NCBI GenBank assembly: GCA_012960475.1
Contig: DUBE01000035.1
Span: forward strand, 1 to 64,000
Source of the DNA: Planctomycetota bacterium
GTDB taxonomy: Bacteria > Planctomycetota > UBA1135 > GCA-002686595
DNA length: 64,000 bases
Reading direction: 5' to 3'
A program made the position numbers and the translations under genes. Of the stretch, positions 53,889 to 62,819 are shown piece by piece. The notes below the pieces were generated by a model. It made no database searches and was not told the DNA's origin. It saw nothing but the letters and a program-made list of their open reading frames with translations. Position 1 is the first letter of the stretch. Every line of letters begins with the position of its first letter.

Positions 53889-56732
53889 TCAGTCCTTCTT
53901 GGGCGGGAGTTTCGGCAGGGCGGTCATCGGTCCTTCGAAGCTCTCAAGATGCGCCGCTATCTCCTGCAGAGCAATTTCAAGAGTGCGCTGTACTGCGGGC
54001 CGGATGCTGTTGATATCGGTCCCAGGGCCGAGAGCATCGATGTTCTTGAGGGCATTGGCGAGATGGGGCTGTGCCAGATCGGGTCGACCCTCCTTACCAA
54101 GGAGCAGTCCCAAGTTGTGCAGGGTCCAGAAGCTGGCCGGGTTGCTCTCCAAGCTCGATTCGTATTCCTGGATTGCTTCTGCTGGACGCTTCAGTTTCTC
54201 GAAGAGGCTGCCGCGTACCTGGCGTACCAGGCTGATGCTCTCCGATCGGTCGGGATGGTTGGCCCACAGGTCAGGCAGGCTCAGGACTCGCTCGGTCCAG
54301 CGTAGACTCCCGCCCCAGTCCCCGCGCGCCTGTTCAAGTTGCGAGAGTGCCATCATGGCATCCGCATCACTGCCTACGAACTGGGTCAGGGCGCCGCTCA
54401 GAGTAGCGCGCACTTCGCCGGGGGGGGAGCGCCGGTAGGCCACCTCCAGCATGCCCCTCGCCTGCTGAACAGTCGCCTTGTCCTCCAGCAGCAGACGCGC
54501 CCCATTGTAGTGAGCCTCGAAACTCTCCGGCATCAGTTCGCAAGCCCGACCAAAGGCGTCGATGGCCGCAACTCGCTGACCTTGACGCATGAGTACTTCC
54601 CCACGCATGCGATGGGCCGGTCCCAGGTTGGGTTCCACGTGCAGAGCGCGATCAAACCAGTCCAGGGCCCGGGTCAGGTTGCCCTTTGAGTAATCCAGAT
54701 GTCCTTGTACCAAGAGGACTTGTGGGTCTTGGGGATAGTCAGAGTTCAAAGCGGCAAGCACTTTCTCGGCTTCCGCATTGCGGCCTGCGTCGATCAGGCT
54801 CATGGCCAGGTGCCGCCGTGTGCGCTTGTCCGGGCGAAGCACTGCGGCTTCCTTGAAGGCGCTGGTTGCCTCATTTAGCTTGTTGACCTTCTGCAGGCAC
54901 TGGCCCAGGTTGAACCAGGATTGGGGGCTGCGCGGATTGAGCCTGGTGCCCTCGCGAAGTTCGGGTTCTGCGTCGGTGAGGTTTCCTGCTGCCATCAAGG
55001 CAACGCCCAGGCCCGTGTGTGCTTCGGAGCTTTGGGGTACTGCTTGGATCACTGCGCGGAAGGTCGAAATCGCCGTGTTGAATTCCGGCGCGGGGGAGAT
55101 CATGGCGGTTAGCAAGTAGCACCAGGCCTGGCCCAAGTTGCCATCCACCCGTTCCATGGCGCTGACCATGATGCGCGGGTCTGGGCGGGGGTTGGCTCGG
55201 CGGTCGTTGATGACCCCCAAGAGTTCTTGCAGGCGGTCGCTGACCGGTGCCTCCGGGCCAAGTCTGGGGTGCTTGTCCCCATAGTCGTGACCCAGAACCA
55301 GGGACTGCAGAAAGGCCACCATGGCTTCGTCGCGCAGGGAGTCTTCGGCGCTGATGCGGTACTTGGTAAGCAGCACCCTACCGAGGCCCAACCAGGCCGC
55401 AGGTACGTCCGGGGTTTCCAGGGTTGCCTGACGATGGAATGTCTCGTCGTCGGTGTAGAGGCTTGCGCGTTCATTCCCCATCAAGCCCATGACCAGGGCC
55501 AAGAGGGGAGCGGCCAGCAGCAGGTGTTTCGGTCTGACAATCTGAGCTAGCGTGGACAGGACAATTCCCATCATTGGCAGCACCGCCAGATAGGCGTAGC
55601 GGTCGGCGATGGGGAAGGCACCGGCGTTCTCGGGCAGGATCAAGACCGGGACCACTGCCAGGGGCAGGGCCAGGATTGACGCAATCCACCAGATCGAGCG
55701 GCGCCGGATGCCCCACGAGAGCAGGCCTGCGAACAGGGCGAGCCCAATCATGGCCTTGATCCACTCGGGTTCGTTGAAGGCCAGAACCGGCCTGACCATG
55801 TGGAAGAATGGCAGATTCTGGGGCCATAGGATCGAGAAGGTCCAAGTTCCAAGGGCTTCTGCCCGGAGTTGCAGGCCGCGGGTAAAGTCGAGACCCAATC
55901 CCACCAGGGCTCCACCCAAGCCTCCCGAAGGTGAGTCGAAGACGGACCAACGAAGTAGCCACCAAATCACCAGGCACATCAGTACGGGCGTCCAGCTTCG
56001 CAAGATCGAGGGGCGCGGTCTCCCGTTGCTCGCGTCGCAACGAAGTAGCAGCCAATCGAGCAGGAGCAGCAGAGGCAGACCAACAAGTGCTTGTTCTTTG
56101 GCGATCAATCCGAGGAAAAGGAACACAGCAGTCAGCAACGGGGTCCCCTGGGAACCTCGCCCGCGCCAGCGCACATGGGAATTCAAGGCCAGCAAGACCA
56201 TGAGCCCCGCCAGGGGATCGTTGACAGCGGCAATCCAACTGGCAGCTTGCACCTGAAGAGGATGAAACACGAATAGCAGGGCGATCAGAAAACTGGCTGT
56301 GTGGTGGCGCAGGAGTGCCGCTAGCAGACTCCAGGCCGCGCAAAAAGCCGCCAGGTGCAGGAGGCCTGAGATCAGGTGATGGCCCCAGGCTTCGCCTCCG
56401 CCGATGCTTCTTCCCAAGGCCAGGGTGATTACTGTCAGAGGCCGCCAGAAGCCGACCTGCCCGGACAAGTGTGGGTCTGTAAACCCCCAAAGGGGTTCCT
56501 GCCAGACAGTCATCGCTGTGTTCAGATCTCGCACCCAGGGGTTGTTCACCACAAGGGAGATGTCGTCATATACGAAGGACCCGTTCAGGGCGGGCATGAG
56601 TACCAGGGCGAGGCCCAAGCTCACCATTCCGATCAAGGCTGCGATCCAAGATCGTTCCAACTCTGCTCCTGGCATCCGCTGCACCCAGAGGGGTAGCGGG
56701 CTGGTTTGTTCTGAGTTGGTGGAAGTCGTCAT
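53889..56732 (-). CDS. TMTC-like GT-C membrane protein with C-terminal TPRs
   Basis: A 947-residue protein. About twelve membrane segments fill residues 20-430; the first loop has the FVYDDISLVVNNPWV motif (the acidic pair typical of GT-C enzymes and TMTC proteins). About 500 residues of TPRs follow (AWLGLGRVLL, AHTGLGVALMAAGN, SWFNLGQCLQKVNK, ...), ending in LPKLPPKKD. This architecture is shared with O-mannosyltransferase-like TMTC proteins and with many bacterial proteins annotated only as TPR. Transfer of a lipid-linked sugar onto exported proteins is likely, but the substrate is unknown. The chosen ATG at 56732 begins MTTSTNSEQ. It converges on pyrK with 4 bases between stops. Confidence 0.85.
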   Translation of the reverse strand: MTTSTNSEQTSPLPLWVQRMPGAELERSWIAALIGMVSLGLALVLMPALNGSFVYDDISLVVNNPWVRDLNTAMTVWQEPLWGFTDPHLSGQVGFWRPLTVITLALGRSIGGGEAWGHHLISGLLHLAAFCAAWSLLAALLRHHTASFLIALLFVFHPLQVQAASWIAAVNDPLAGLMVLLALNSHVRWRGRGSQGTPLLTAVFLFLGLIAKEQALVGLPLLLLLDWLLLRCDASNGRPRPSILRSWTPVLMCLVIWWLLRWSVFDSPSGGLGGALVGLGLDFTRGLQLRAEALGTWTFSILWPQNLPFFHMVRPVLAFNEPEWIKAMIGLALFAGLLSWGIRRRSIWWIASILALPLAVVPVLILPENAGAFPIADRYAYLAVLPMMGIVLSTLAQIVRPKHLLLAAPLLALVMGLMGNERASLYTDDETFHRQATLETPDVPAAWLGLGRVLLTKYRISAEDSLRDEAMVAFLQSLVLGHDYGDKHPRLGPEAPVSDRLQELLGVINDRRANPRPDPRIMVSAMERVDGNLGQAWCYLLTAMISPAPEFNTAISTFRAVIQAVPQSSEAHTGLGVALMAAGNLTDAEPELREGTRLNPRSPQSWFNLGQCLQKVNKLNEATSAFKEAAVLRPDKRTRRHLAMSLIDAGRNAEAEKVLAALNSDYPQDPQVLLVQGHLDYSKGNLTRALDWFDRALHVEPNLGPAHRMRGEVLMRQGQRVAAIDAFGRACELMPESFEAHYNGARLLLEDKATVQQARGMLEVAYRRSPPGEVRATLSGALTQFVGSDADAMMALSQLEQARGDWGGSLRWTERVLSLPDLWANHPDRSESISLVRQVRGSLFEKLKRPAEAIQEYESSLESNPASFWTLHNLGLLLGKEGRPDLAQPHLANALKNIDALGPGTDINSIRPAVQRTLEIALQEIAAHLESFEGPMTALPKLPPKKD

Positions 56733-56882
56733 CGGAGTAACTAGGGCAGTCGCCGGTCCACGATACGCACTGATTGGGCCGATTGAGGTGTTGATCCTGA
56801 CGGTGAGCCCATTTCTGATGTATAGGCATGCTCGGCATATACCTGGACCCACCCGAATCCAGGGAGTTAGGATAGTGCGCCC

Positions 56883-57707
56883 ATGATCTTCTTTCGACGG
56901 ACCGCACTTGTTCTGCTCCTACTCAGTACTGCTGCATGCTGCTGCCTGGGGAGCACTTCCGCCGAGCTGCCGCCGGTGGAGGACAAGCTGCCCGGGGATC
57001 CCCGTTGGCGGGAAGAGGGCCTGTTCGAACGCGTGTTGGTCTTGGGTGCATCGGCTTCGGCGGGGTTCGGATTGAATCAGGACCTTGGCACAGTGACCTC
57101 AGCAGCCCTGAGTTTGGATAGTTCCAAGGTCTTGACAATCGCCTCCTCCATGTTCTTCATGCGGCCCTTGACCAATGGTCGTACCGCTATGGAACAGGTG
57201 CTGGAATTTGACCCGACCTTGGTGATCGCCATCGACTTTCCTTTTTGGTTCGCCTATGGGAGCCGACGGGAAGAGCAACGAATGGGATTCCTGATCCGTG
57301 GCTTGGATCTTATGGATCGTATCGATTGCCCGATCATCGTCGGGGGCATCCCCGACATGACTGCGGCTATTGGTTTGATGTTGAGTGCGAGACAGGTTCC
57401 AGCGATCGACACCCAAGAGCAGTTGGACCTCAAGGTCCTGGAGTGGGCCGAGGCTCGGCCTCGGGTGGCCTTCTATGACCTGCGCGGCTCCCAGACCAAA
57501 TTAGACCAAGGGGTCAGAGAACTCCTTGGGCAACCCTGGCCCCCGGGAAAGGAGGAGATTCTGCAACCGGACCGTCTGCATCCAACCCTTGTGGGCCTCG
57601 TGGGCCTATGTCTGGACGCCCTGGTTGAAGTGGGCTTGGGCAATCGCATTGAACGTACTCCTACTGAGATCCTGGCGGCGGCTAAGGAACTACGCCGAAA
57701 TCGCTAA
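56883..57707 (+). CDS. Exported SGNH-hydrolase-like protein
   Basis: A 274-residue protein. A hydrophobic N-terminus ends in a Cys cluster (STAACCC), so it may be a lipoprotein. Block I is VLVLGASASAGFG with Ser at 57, block II-III-like sequences follow (IAIDFPFWFAYG, GGIPDM), and DRLHP near the C-terminus gives Asp 230 and His 233. These match the SGNH/GDSL catalytic triad, so an esterase or acyl-hydrolase activity is likely. The TerC gene starts 3 bases after its stop, so the two are co-translated. Confidence 0.75.
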   Translation: MIFFRRTALVLLLLSTAACCCLGSTSAELPPVEDKLPGDPRWREEGLFERVLVLGASASAGFGLNQDLGTVTSAALSLDSSKVLTIASSMFFMRPLTNGRTAMEQVLEFDPTLVIAIDFPFWFAYGSRREEQRMGFLIRGLDLMDRIDCPIIVGGIPDMTAAIGLMLSARQVPAIDTQEQLDLKVLEWAEARPRVAFYDLRGSQTKLDQGVRELLGQPWPPGKEEILQPDRLHPTLVGLVGLCLDALVEVGLGNRIERTPTEILAAAKELRRNR

Positions 57708-57710
57708 CTC

Positions 57711-58433
57711 ATGGACTGGATCACACAACCGGAAGCCTGGATCGCCCTGGCGAGCCTGACCGCTCTCGAAATCGTACTTGGGATTGACAATATCGTCTTC
57801 ATCTCTGTACTCGCGGCGCGGCTTCCCGCTGAACAACAGCACCGTGCGCGCATCCTCGGACTTGCCATGGCCATGGGCGGACGCATCCTGCTGCTGCTGG
57901 CGATTTCGTGGGTCATGGGTCTCAATCGGGATCTATTTGAGTTCATGGGCCATGTCTTATCCGGCCGCGATCTGATCATGTTGGGTGGCGGACTGTTCTT
58001 GCTGACCAAAGGCACCAAGGAGATTCATCACACAATGGAAGGGTTGGTTGAGGATGATGCGGCTACGGCGCCCAAGACCATGCGCGGTGTCTTGATCCAG
58101 ATCTTCTTGCTTGACCTTGTGTTCTCCTTGGATTCGGTCATCACTGCCGTTGGCATGGTGGATCAAATCGCCGTGATGATTACCGCGGTGGTGATTGCGG
58201 TGGGGGTGATGATGCTGGCTGCGAGCAGGGTCGGCGGCTTTATCGAGAAGCACCCCACGGTCAAGATGCTGGCCTTGTCGTTCCTCATGCTGGTTGGCAT
58301 GACCTTGGTAGCGGATGGTCTTCGCTTCCATGTGCCCCGGGGGTATATCTACTTCGCCATGGGCTTCTCCCTCTTTGTGGAGTTCCTGAATCTGCGCATG
58401 GCTCAGCGGCGCAAGGCCAACGCCAAGAACTGA
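57711..58433 (+). CDS. TerC-family membrane protein
   Basis: A 240-residue integral membrane protein with seven to eight helices and the TerC signatures: ALEIVLGIDNIVF near residue 20 and LLDLVFSLDSVITAVGM near 130. In the family these acidic/Asn motifs bind a metal, and TerC/Alx/MeeF proteins export manganese during protein export or resist tellurite. Length fits the short TerC/YoaE branch without the C-terminal CBS domains. It is coupled to the SGNH hydrolase gene before it. The stop lies 13 bases from the 3' end of the leftward matrixin gene. Confidence 0.93.
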   Translation: MDWITQPEAWIALASLTALEIVLGIDNIVFISVLAARLPAEQQHRARILGLAMAMGGRILLLLAISWVMGLNRDLFEFMGHVLSGRDLIMLGGGLFLLTKGTKEIHHTMEGLVEDDAATAPKTMRGVLIQIFLLDLVFSLDSVITAVGMVDQIAVMITAVVIAVGVMMLAASRVGGFIEKHPTVKMLALSFLMLVGMTLVADGLRFHVPRGYIYFAMGFSLFVEFLNLRMAQRRKANAKN

Positions 58434-58446
58434 GTCGATTGGACCC

Positions 58447-59784
58447 CTAGGGGCAGAAGGGAATCGACAGGGCGTCGGAGAAGTCGCTTCCCGCTCCTGC
58501 CGGATCCCGGTACCACAGCTGGAAGTTCCAGGTCTGGCCCGCCTGAATCTGACCTGCCGGATCTGGTGGGGCGCTCAGGTCGAGGGCATAGAGCACGTCC
58601 CCTGCGGCACTTGCCTGGCTCACACCAAGTCGGTAGAAGGGTCCCCCTACGCAGAGCGTTCCACCAGCAATCTGTGCGCTGGTCTGGTTCTGACCGTAGA
58701 AGAAGATACTGAATTGGCTTGCGGCAACGCCTCTGGCGGTAAGCACCAGATCGTTGGCTTGTACGCTTTGGGAGCCGTTGACTCCAAGCACCGCACCATC
58801 GCCGGAACTGTTGGCGGTGGTGGGGCAGTAGTTGCTGATCGCTGAGCAGGCCAGGGTAATGGGCCAGGCGTTCGATAGGGCCTCAAAGCTGGACAGGGTG
58901 TTGCGCACCAGTACATCGCCGCTGCCCGCGTCTGGAGGTGGCACGACAGTGATGCTGGTACCGTCTGAGCTGACTCCGGTGACTTTGGGGAAGGTGCCCC
59001 AAGAACTGGGCCCCTTGCTGGTGAACCAGACTTCGTTACCTATGCCGCTGAAGCCCGAACCGCTTAAATGCACACGCAAGCCGTCGAAGGACGCGCTGGT
59101 GATGATGGGCTTGCTTGCACCTGCAGGTCCGTAGATCGCTTGCACGCCCTGGCGGTCATCGAGGGTCAAAGACCGCCAACTGGTGGTGGCTGCAGTCATG
59201 GACGAAAACATGGTGCTGAAGATCTGGGTCGAGTGGCCCAGACCAAGTGCGTGCCCCATCTCATGGGTTGCGGCAGACTGCAGGTCGTAAGTATTCGGGC
59301 CAATCGATCCGGGACCGTCATCCCAATTCCAATTCTCGTAGTAGCGAATGCGCCAGCCTCCGTTGGCGAACTCGGTAAAGGCTAGAAGCCCGGTGTCGCT
59401 GGCGTGCAGCACGGAGTGGGTATTGCCCCAGATTGGCCCGGGGCTAGTGGCCAGACCCTGGTAGCTGAAATCAAAGTTCGCGCCACCGCTGCCGATTCCA
59501 TCGAACTGGGCTGGGTCGCCGGTCCCATCACCGTGCAGGGTGCTGCCCCATTCGACTCCGGCCTTCCAAATCGCCATGGTTGCTCCCAGGGCGCCCGGGA
59601 AGTTCGCATGGGGGGTGGTGTTGTCGTTGGCGGAGACGTCTTCGAAGTCATTGAATACGCGGAAGTCGCGAGTTCCGAAATCGAGGTTGTGACCCAGCAG
59701 TGTGTAGCTGCCGCCGCCCGGCACCAGGGCCAGGGTCAGGACAGAGCCAATCAGAACCAAGGGGGGGATTGAGCGTACTCGCAT
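58447..59784 (-). CDS. Secreted matrixin metalloprotease with IPT/TIG domain and terminal TWNF module
   Basis: A 445-residue exported protein with a signal peptide (1-22) and a zinc metalloprotease domain (about 45-215): THEMGHALGLGH has the H-E-x-x-H-x-x-G-x-x-H metzincin motif (174-184), with the Met-turn Met near 192. Next comes an IPT/TIG-like beta domain (about 215-310, SGSGFSGIGNEVW) and, from about nt 58830 to the end, the same terminal module as in the proteins at 5859 and 38682 (YC, GGTLCVGG, TWNFQLWYRD). The module's presence on a protease and two non-enzymes shows it is independent of activity. It is followed by the small protein at 59797 on the upstream side. Confidence 0.85.
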   Translation of the reverse strand: MRVRSIPPLVLIGSVLTLALVPGGGSYTLLGHNLDFGTRDFRVFNDFEDVSANDNTTPHANFPGALGATMAIWKAGVEWGSTLHGDGTGDPAQFDGIGSGGANFDFSYQGLATSPGPIWGNTHSVLHASDTGLLAFTEFANGGWRIRYYENWNWDDGPGSIGPNTYDLQSAATHEMGHALGLGHSTQIFSTMFSSMTAATTSWRSLTLDDRQGVQAIYGPAGASKPIITSASFDGLRVHLSGSGFSGIGNEVWFTSKGPSSWGTFPKVTGVSSDGTSITVVPPPDAGSGDVLVRNTLSSFEALSNAWPITLACSAISNYCPTTANSSGDGAVLGVNGSQSVQANDLVLTARGVAASQFSIFFYGQNQTSAQIAGGTLCVGGPFYRLGVSQASAAGDVLYALDLSAPPDPAGQIQAGQTWNFQLWYRDPAGAGSDFSDALSIPFCP

Positions 59785-59796
59785 CTCGGTGGAGAA

Positions 59797-60393
59797 TCAG
59801 AAGTTGCGGTTGTTGTTCTTACTCTCTTGGGCTTTGCGCTCTTGTTTGGCTCGATCGAGCCCCTTGATGTTCTTGCGCAGAGCCGGGAGGCGCTGGTTGA
59901 GTTCCACTGCGTAGCCTTTGCCGCGTCCAAGCACGATGGTGCGGCCGCGCTTGTCTTCAAAGGTGCGAAACAGACCCCCATGGGAGGTATAGAGCGCGTT
60001 GCCGCTGAAGCCGCCCCCGAGATCGTCGCAAACCTTCCAAAAGGCTACTACCCGACTGCCGATGCGCTGATCGTCGGCGCTGGGTGCTTCCGAGTTCCAG
60101 ACGCCTGTGTGTTCATCAACAAAGCCTCCGGGGAAGCTGACCGCGATCGTGTGTGATTGGCCCGAGATCAGGTTCTCACCTTCAATGGTCAATGTGGTGA
60201 AGAACATGTCCGTGCCGTCTTTGGTCTCTGGCAGGTGGGTCACATGAGTGGCCGTGATCGTGCCATGTACAGCACCGTCGGTGCGCTCGACCATCTGTTC
60301 CAGGGTGAGACGCAGAATCTGGGCCGTGAGGAGCGGTGTAAGCGCCAGCAGGAGCAAGGCTGCGCAGGGAAGAATCTTGTGTGCAGGCTTCAT
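59797..60393 (-). CDS. Exported protein adjacent to the matrixin
   Basis: A 198-residue exported protein with a signal peptide (1-25, ending in LLTAQ). The mature part opens with LRLTLEQMVERTDGAVHGTI, a pattern seen in other small exported proteins that precede matrixin genes in planctomycete-like genomes, and ends in a basic coiled tail. The middle is beta-rich (SFPGGFVDEHTG). Position 12 bases upstream of the protease suggests a partner, perhaps an inhibitor, chaperone or substrate, but no motif proves this. Start at the ATG at 60393. Confidence 0.7.
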   Translation of the reverse strand: MKPAHKILPCAALLLLALTPLLTAQILRLTLEQMVERTDGAVHGTITATHVTHLPETKDGTDMFFTTLTIEGENLISGQSHTIAVSFPGGFVDEHTGVWNSEAPSADDQRIGSRVVAFWKVCDDLGGGFSGNALYTSHGGLFRTFEDKRGRTIVLGRGKGYAVELNQRLPALRKNIKGLDRAKQERKAQESKNNNRNF

Positions 60394-60503
60394 CGGTTCA
60401 CCATTGTGATCTTGATTGCGGTTGCGGCGGGAGCAGCCGCAGGGGCTCACCTTCTAGCATACCTCTCTGACATGCATGCGGGGGGGGCAAGTGGTCACTT
60501 GTC

Positions 60504-62756
60504 TCAGTCCCCATCAGGGCCTTCCTGTGCCCCCAGGAGCGCCTTAGCAGCCTCCTGCAGTGACTCCAGGCGCGGGTCAGATGTCACAAACCCCTGTAGA
60601 TGTTTTAGTGCTGATTGAGCATCTAGGGATTCAATATCCGCGGCAGCCAGGGCGAGTTCCAATTCCAAGGGCCTGCCCCAAGTTGTGCTGATGGGTGCCA
60701 GGTACTCTTGAATCGCCTCGACTCTGCGTTTTTTTACCAGTACCCGGGCAATGCCGAAGACTGTTTCTTCCACAAAGCGGCCGCTTGCTCCCGCCTGCAC
60801 CGTTGCCGCCAAGTCGGTCATTTGCTTGTTGTTGATTTCGAAGGCTTCGGCTCGGGATTCGAAAGGGCTGGAGGGTTTCTGGGCTCGCAGGATGGCAGCC
60901 AGGGCGCGCAGGAAATCAGCACGGGGCTGGATGGCATCGCTTGTCTCTTCTCCAGTAGCGCAGCGTTCCAGCAGAAGTGCCCGATAGAGATTGGGCCAGG
61001 CTGCAGGACGCTTGCTCAAACGCTTCAAAGCGATCGGTTCCTGCGCTGCGGGTCCTGGGGTGAACCAATCCTCGTCCCGGTCTGCACCCGCAAGTTGTAC
61101 GCCAACACAGAGGTCAAATACCCCATCCGCCACCAGCAAGATGCGCTTGGGCAAGCGCATGCGCGCCACTGCTGCGCCCCCGTCGAGCCATGCCATCACG
61201 CGGGTTCTTGGGGGCAGGTCGGTCAGAAGTGGCAGGTTGGGGGTGCGTTCGGGAATCGCGGGCACGAGGACCAGGTCATAGGCGCCGTCCTGCAGGCGTT
61301 TCCAGGCGTCGCCGGGTGCCAAGATCTCTCCGGGAACCCGACCAGCTGGGGCCTGATCAAAAAGTTCCTTTTCCAGACGTGGCATGGCTGCGTGAAAGAA
61401 GGCTGTCCTGTCGGCGCGCTCAAATCCTAAGTCAATCAAGCCCAGAGACCGGGGTAGATCAAGTTGTCCCACCAGCAAGGCGCTTGGAGTTTCGGCAGCG
61501 AAGGTAAGGTCCTTTGCGCTGCGGGCCAGGATCTTGGCATCGATGCCTGCGCGAACATTGGCGCCGGTCAGGGCACGCTGGTCCAGGGTCACTCGTGGGT
61601 TGCCCCCATGGCCCGGGGTCAAGGCAATCTCACCCACGCTGTGTTCCACCACCCACTCGGGCTGTGTGGCGAAACGCACCCACGCTTTGAGCACTGGCGC
61701 GGGTCCTGGGGCAAACCACCAGAGGGCAAGGCATCCGAAGATTGCAGCCAGGATGGTCGAGTTCTGGGGTCTCCAGATCGCTCCCACCAGAGCCATGCAA
61801 ATGCCGCCGGCCACTGCGATGGTTGGCCAACTGGAAGCAAAGGCCGCATCCGGGTGGGTGCAGGCCTCGGAAATCAATGGTTCGACAGCGATGCCTATTC
61901 CGGTGCCTGCCAGCAGCGCCAGGAACATGCGACCTTGATGTGCGAGATGCAGCAAGGAACCCGAGAGCAGGGCCAGAGGTCCCAGGGCCACGACGGTGAT
62001 CAAGAGGTCAAAAGCCCAGGTTCCTGCGTCAGCCACATCCAGCCCCACCAAGCCCACAACTTCGCGTAGACCCGAGGGCCGTGTGAGGCTGGCGGTGGAA
62101 CGCAGGCTCAAGGCGCAGACCATACCACCGAGGCACAGACAGATCAGCAGGCGCGATGCTTCCCGTTCTTCCTCTTGCTTGCCGAGCCAAGACCCCAGCA
62201 ACCACAGGGATAATGTCGTGAGTCCAAGAAACGTGACCACCATTATCGCCTGGTCTGCCCCATCGGGCGGCAACATGCGCGTGATCGGCGTGGCGATCGC
62301 GGTTAGGGCGAGGCCAAGGCCAACCCCGCCCAGGGCGACAGGCAGGGACTCTCCAAGGGTCGGCAGAGGATCGGGCTGTTCTTTCGCGCCAGAGTCCTGG
62401 CTTCGTCCCTCGAAAATCAAGAGGGGCAGGATCGCAAGCAAGATCCAAGCTCCCGGTCCAGAGGCACTGTCCGCGCTGATAGGTTGCAACAAGCCGCAGG
62501 CCGCGAGGCCCAGGGTCAAACCACCCATCCAAGGCAGCACTCCGCGCGGTCCCGCGAACATTCTGGGGACTACTGCCATGGCGAGTCCGATCACTATCAG
62601 GGCTGCCGCTACCAGGGTGTGGGTGCGCAGGGGGTTGTCCGCCGGCAATTCAAATAGGTGGCTTCCTTCGGACCAACCAAGGCCCCAAAGCAACCAAGCG
62701 GACAGGAATCCAAGCAGGAACAGCACATCGCCGAGGGTAGGGGGCTGGCAGGCCAA
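60504..62756 (-). CDS. Membrane protein with degenerate spermidine-synthase-like domain
   Basis: A 750-residue protein starting at TTG 62756, which follows GAGG by 6 bases; no ATG fits better and starts further upstream would overlap mutY. About ten membrane segments span residues 1-360. A soluble domain follows (about 370-570) whose layout (LPRSLGLIDLGFERADRTAFFH ... APGDAWKRLQDGAYDLVLVP) resembles the aminopropyltransferase/SAM domain of fused membrane-spermidine-synthase proteins. The Gly-rich SAM loop is missing, so it may be inactive. The C-terminal 180 residues are helical. I infer this resemblance by pattern only. Confidence 0.65.
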   Translation of the reverse strand: MACQPPTLGDVLFLLGFLSAWLLWGLGWSEGSHLFELPADNPLRTHTLVAAALIVIGLAMAVVPRMFAGPRGVLPWMGGLTLGLAACGLLQPISADSASGPGAWILLAILPLLIFEGRSQDSGAKEQPDPLPTLGESLPVALGGVGLGLALTAIATPITRMLPPDGADQAIMVVTFLGLTTLSLWLLGSWLGKQEEEREASRLLICLCLGGMVCALSLRSTASLTRPSGLREVVGLVGLDVADAGTWAFDLLITVVALGPLALLSGSLLHLAHQGRMFLALLAGTGIGIAVEPLISEACTHPDAAFASSWPTIAVAGGICMALVGAIWRPQNSTILAAIFGCLALWWFAPGPAPVLKAWVRFATQPEWVVEHSVGEIALTPGHGGNPRVTLDQRALTGANVRAGIDAKILARSAKDLTFAAETPSALLVGQLDLPRSLGLIDLGFERADRTAFFHAAMPRLEKELFDQAPAGRVPGEILAPGDAWKRLQDGAYDLVLVPAIPERTPNLPLLTDLPPRTRVMAWLDGGAAVARMRLPKRILLVADGVFDLCVGVQLAGADRDEDWFTPGPAAQEPIALKRLSKRPAAWPNLYRALLLERCATGEETSDAIQPRADFLRALAAILRAQKPSSPFESRAEAFEINNKQMTDLAATVQAGASGRFVEETVFGIARVLVKKRRVEAIQEYLAPISTTWGRPLELELALAAADIESLDAQSALKHLQGFVTSDPRLESLQEAAKALLGAQEGPDGD

Positions 62757-62819
62757 TAGCGACCTCGAGGTGCAGATTGATGGTACGGGCAGAGGTCCTT
62801 GGCGCGCTCCAAGGCTAGG

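Noticed and set aside
60475-60490. Run of eight G as a possible phase-variable tract
   Set aside because: It lies in a short intergenic gap and is not inside a coding frame or at a convincing promoter spacer.
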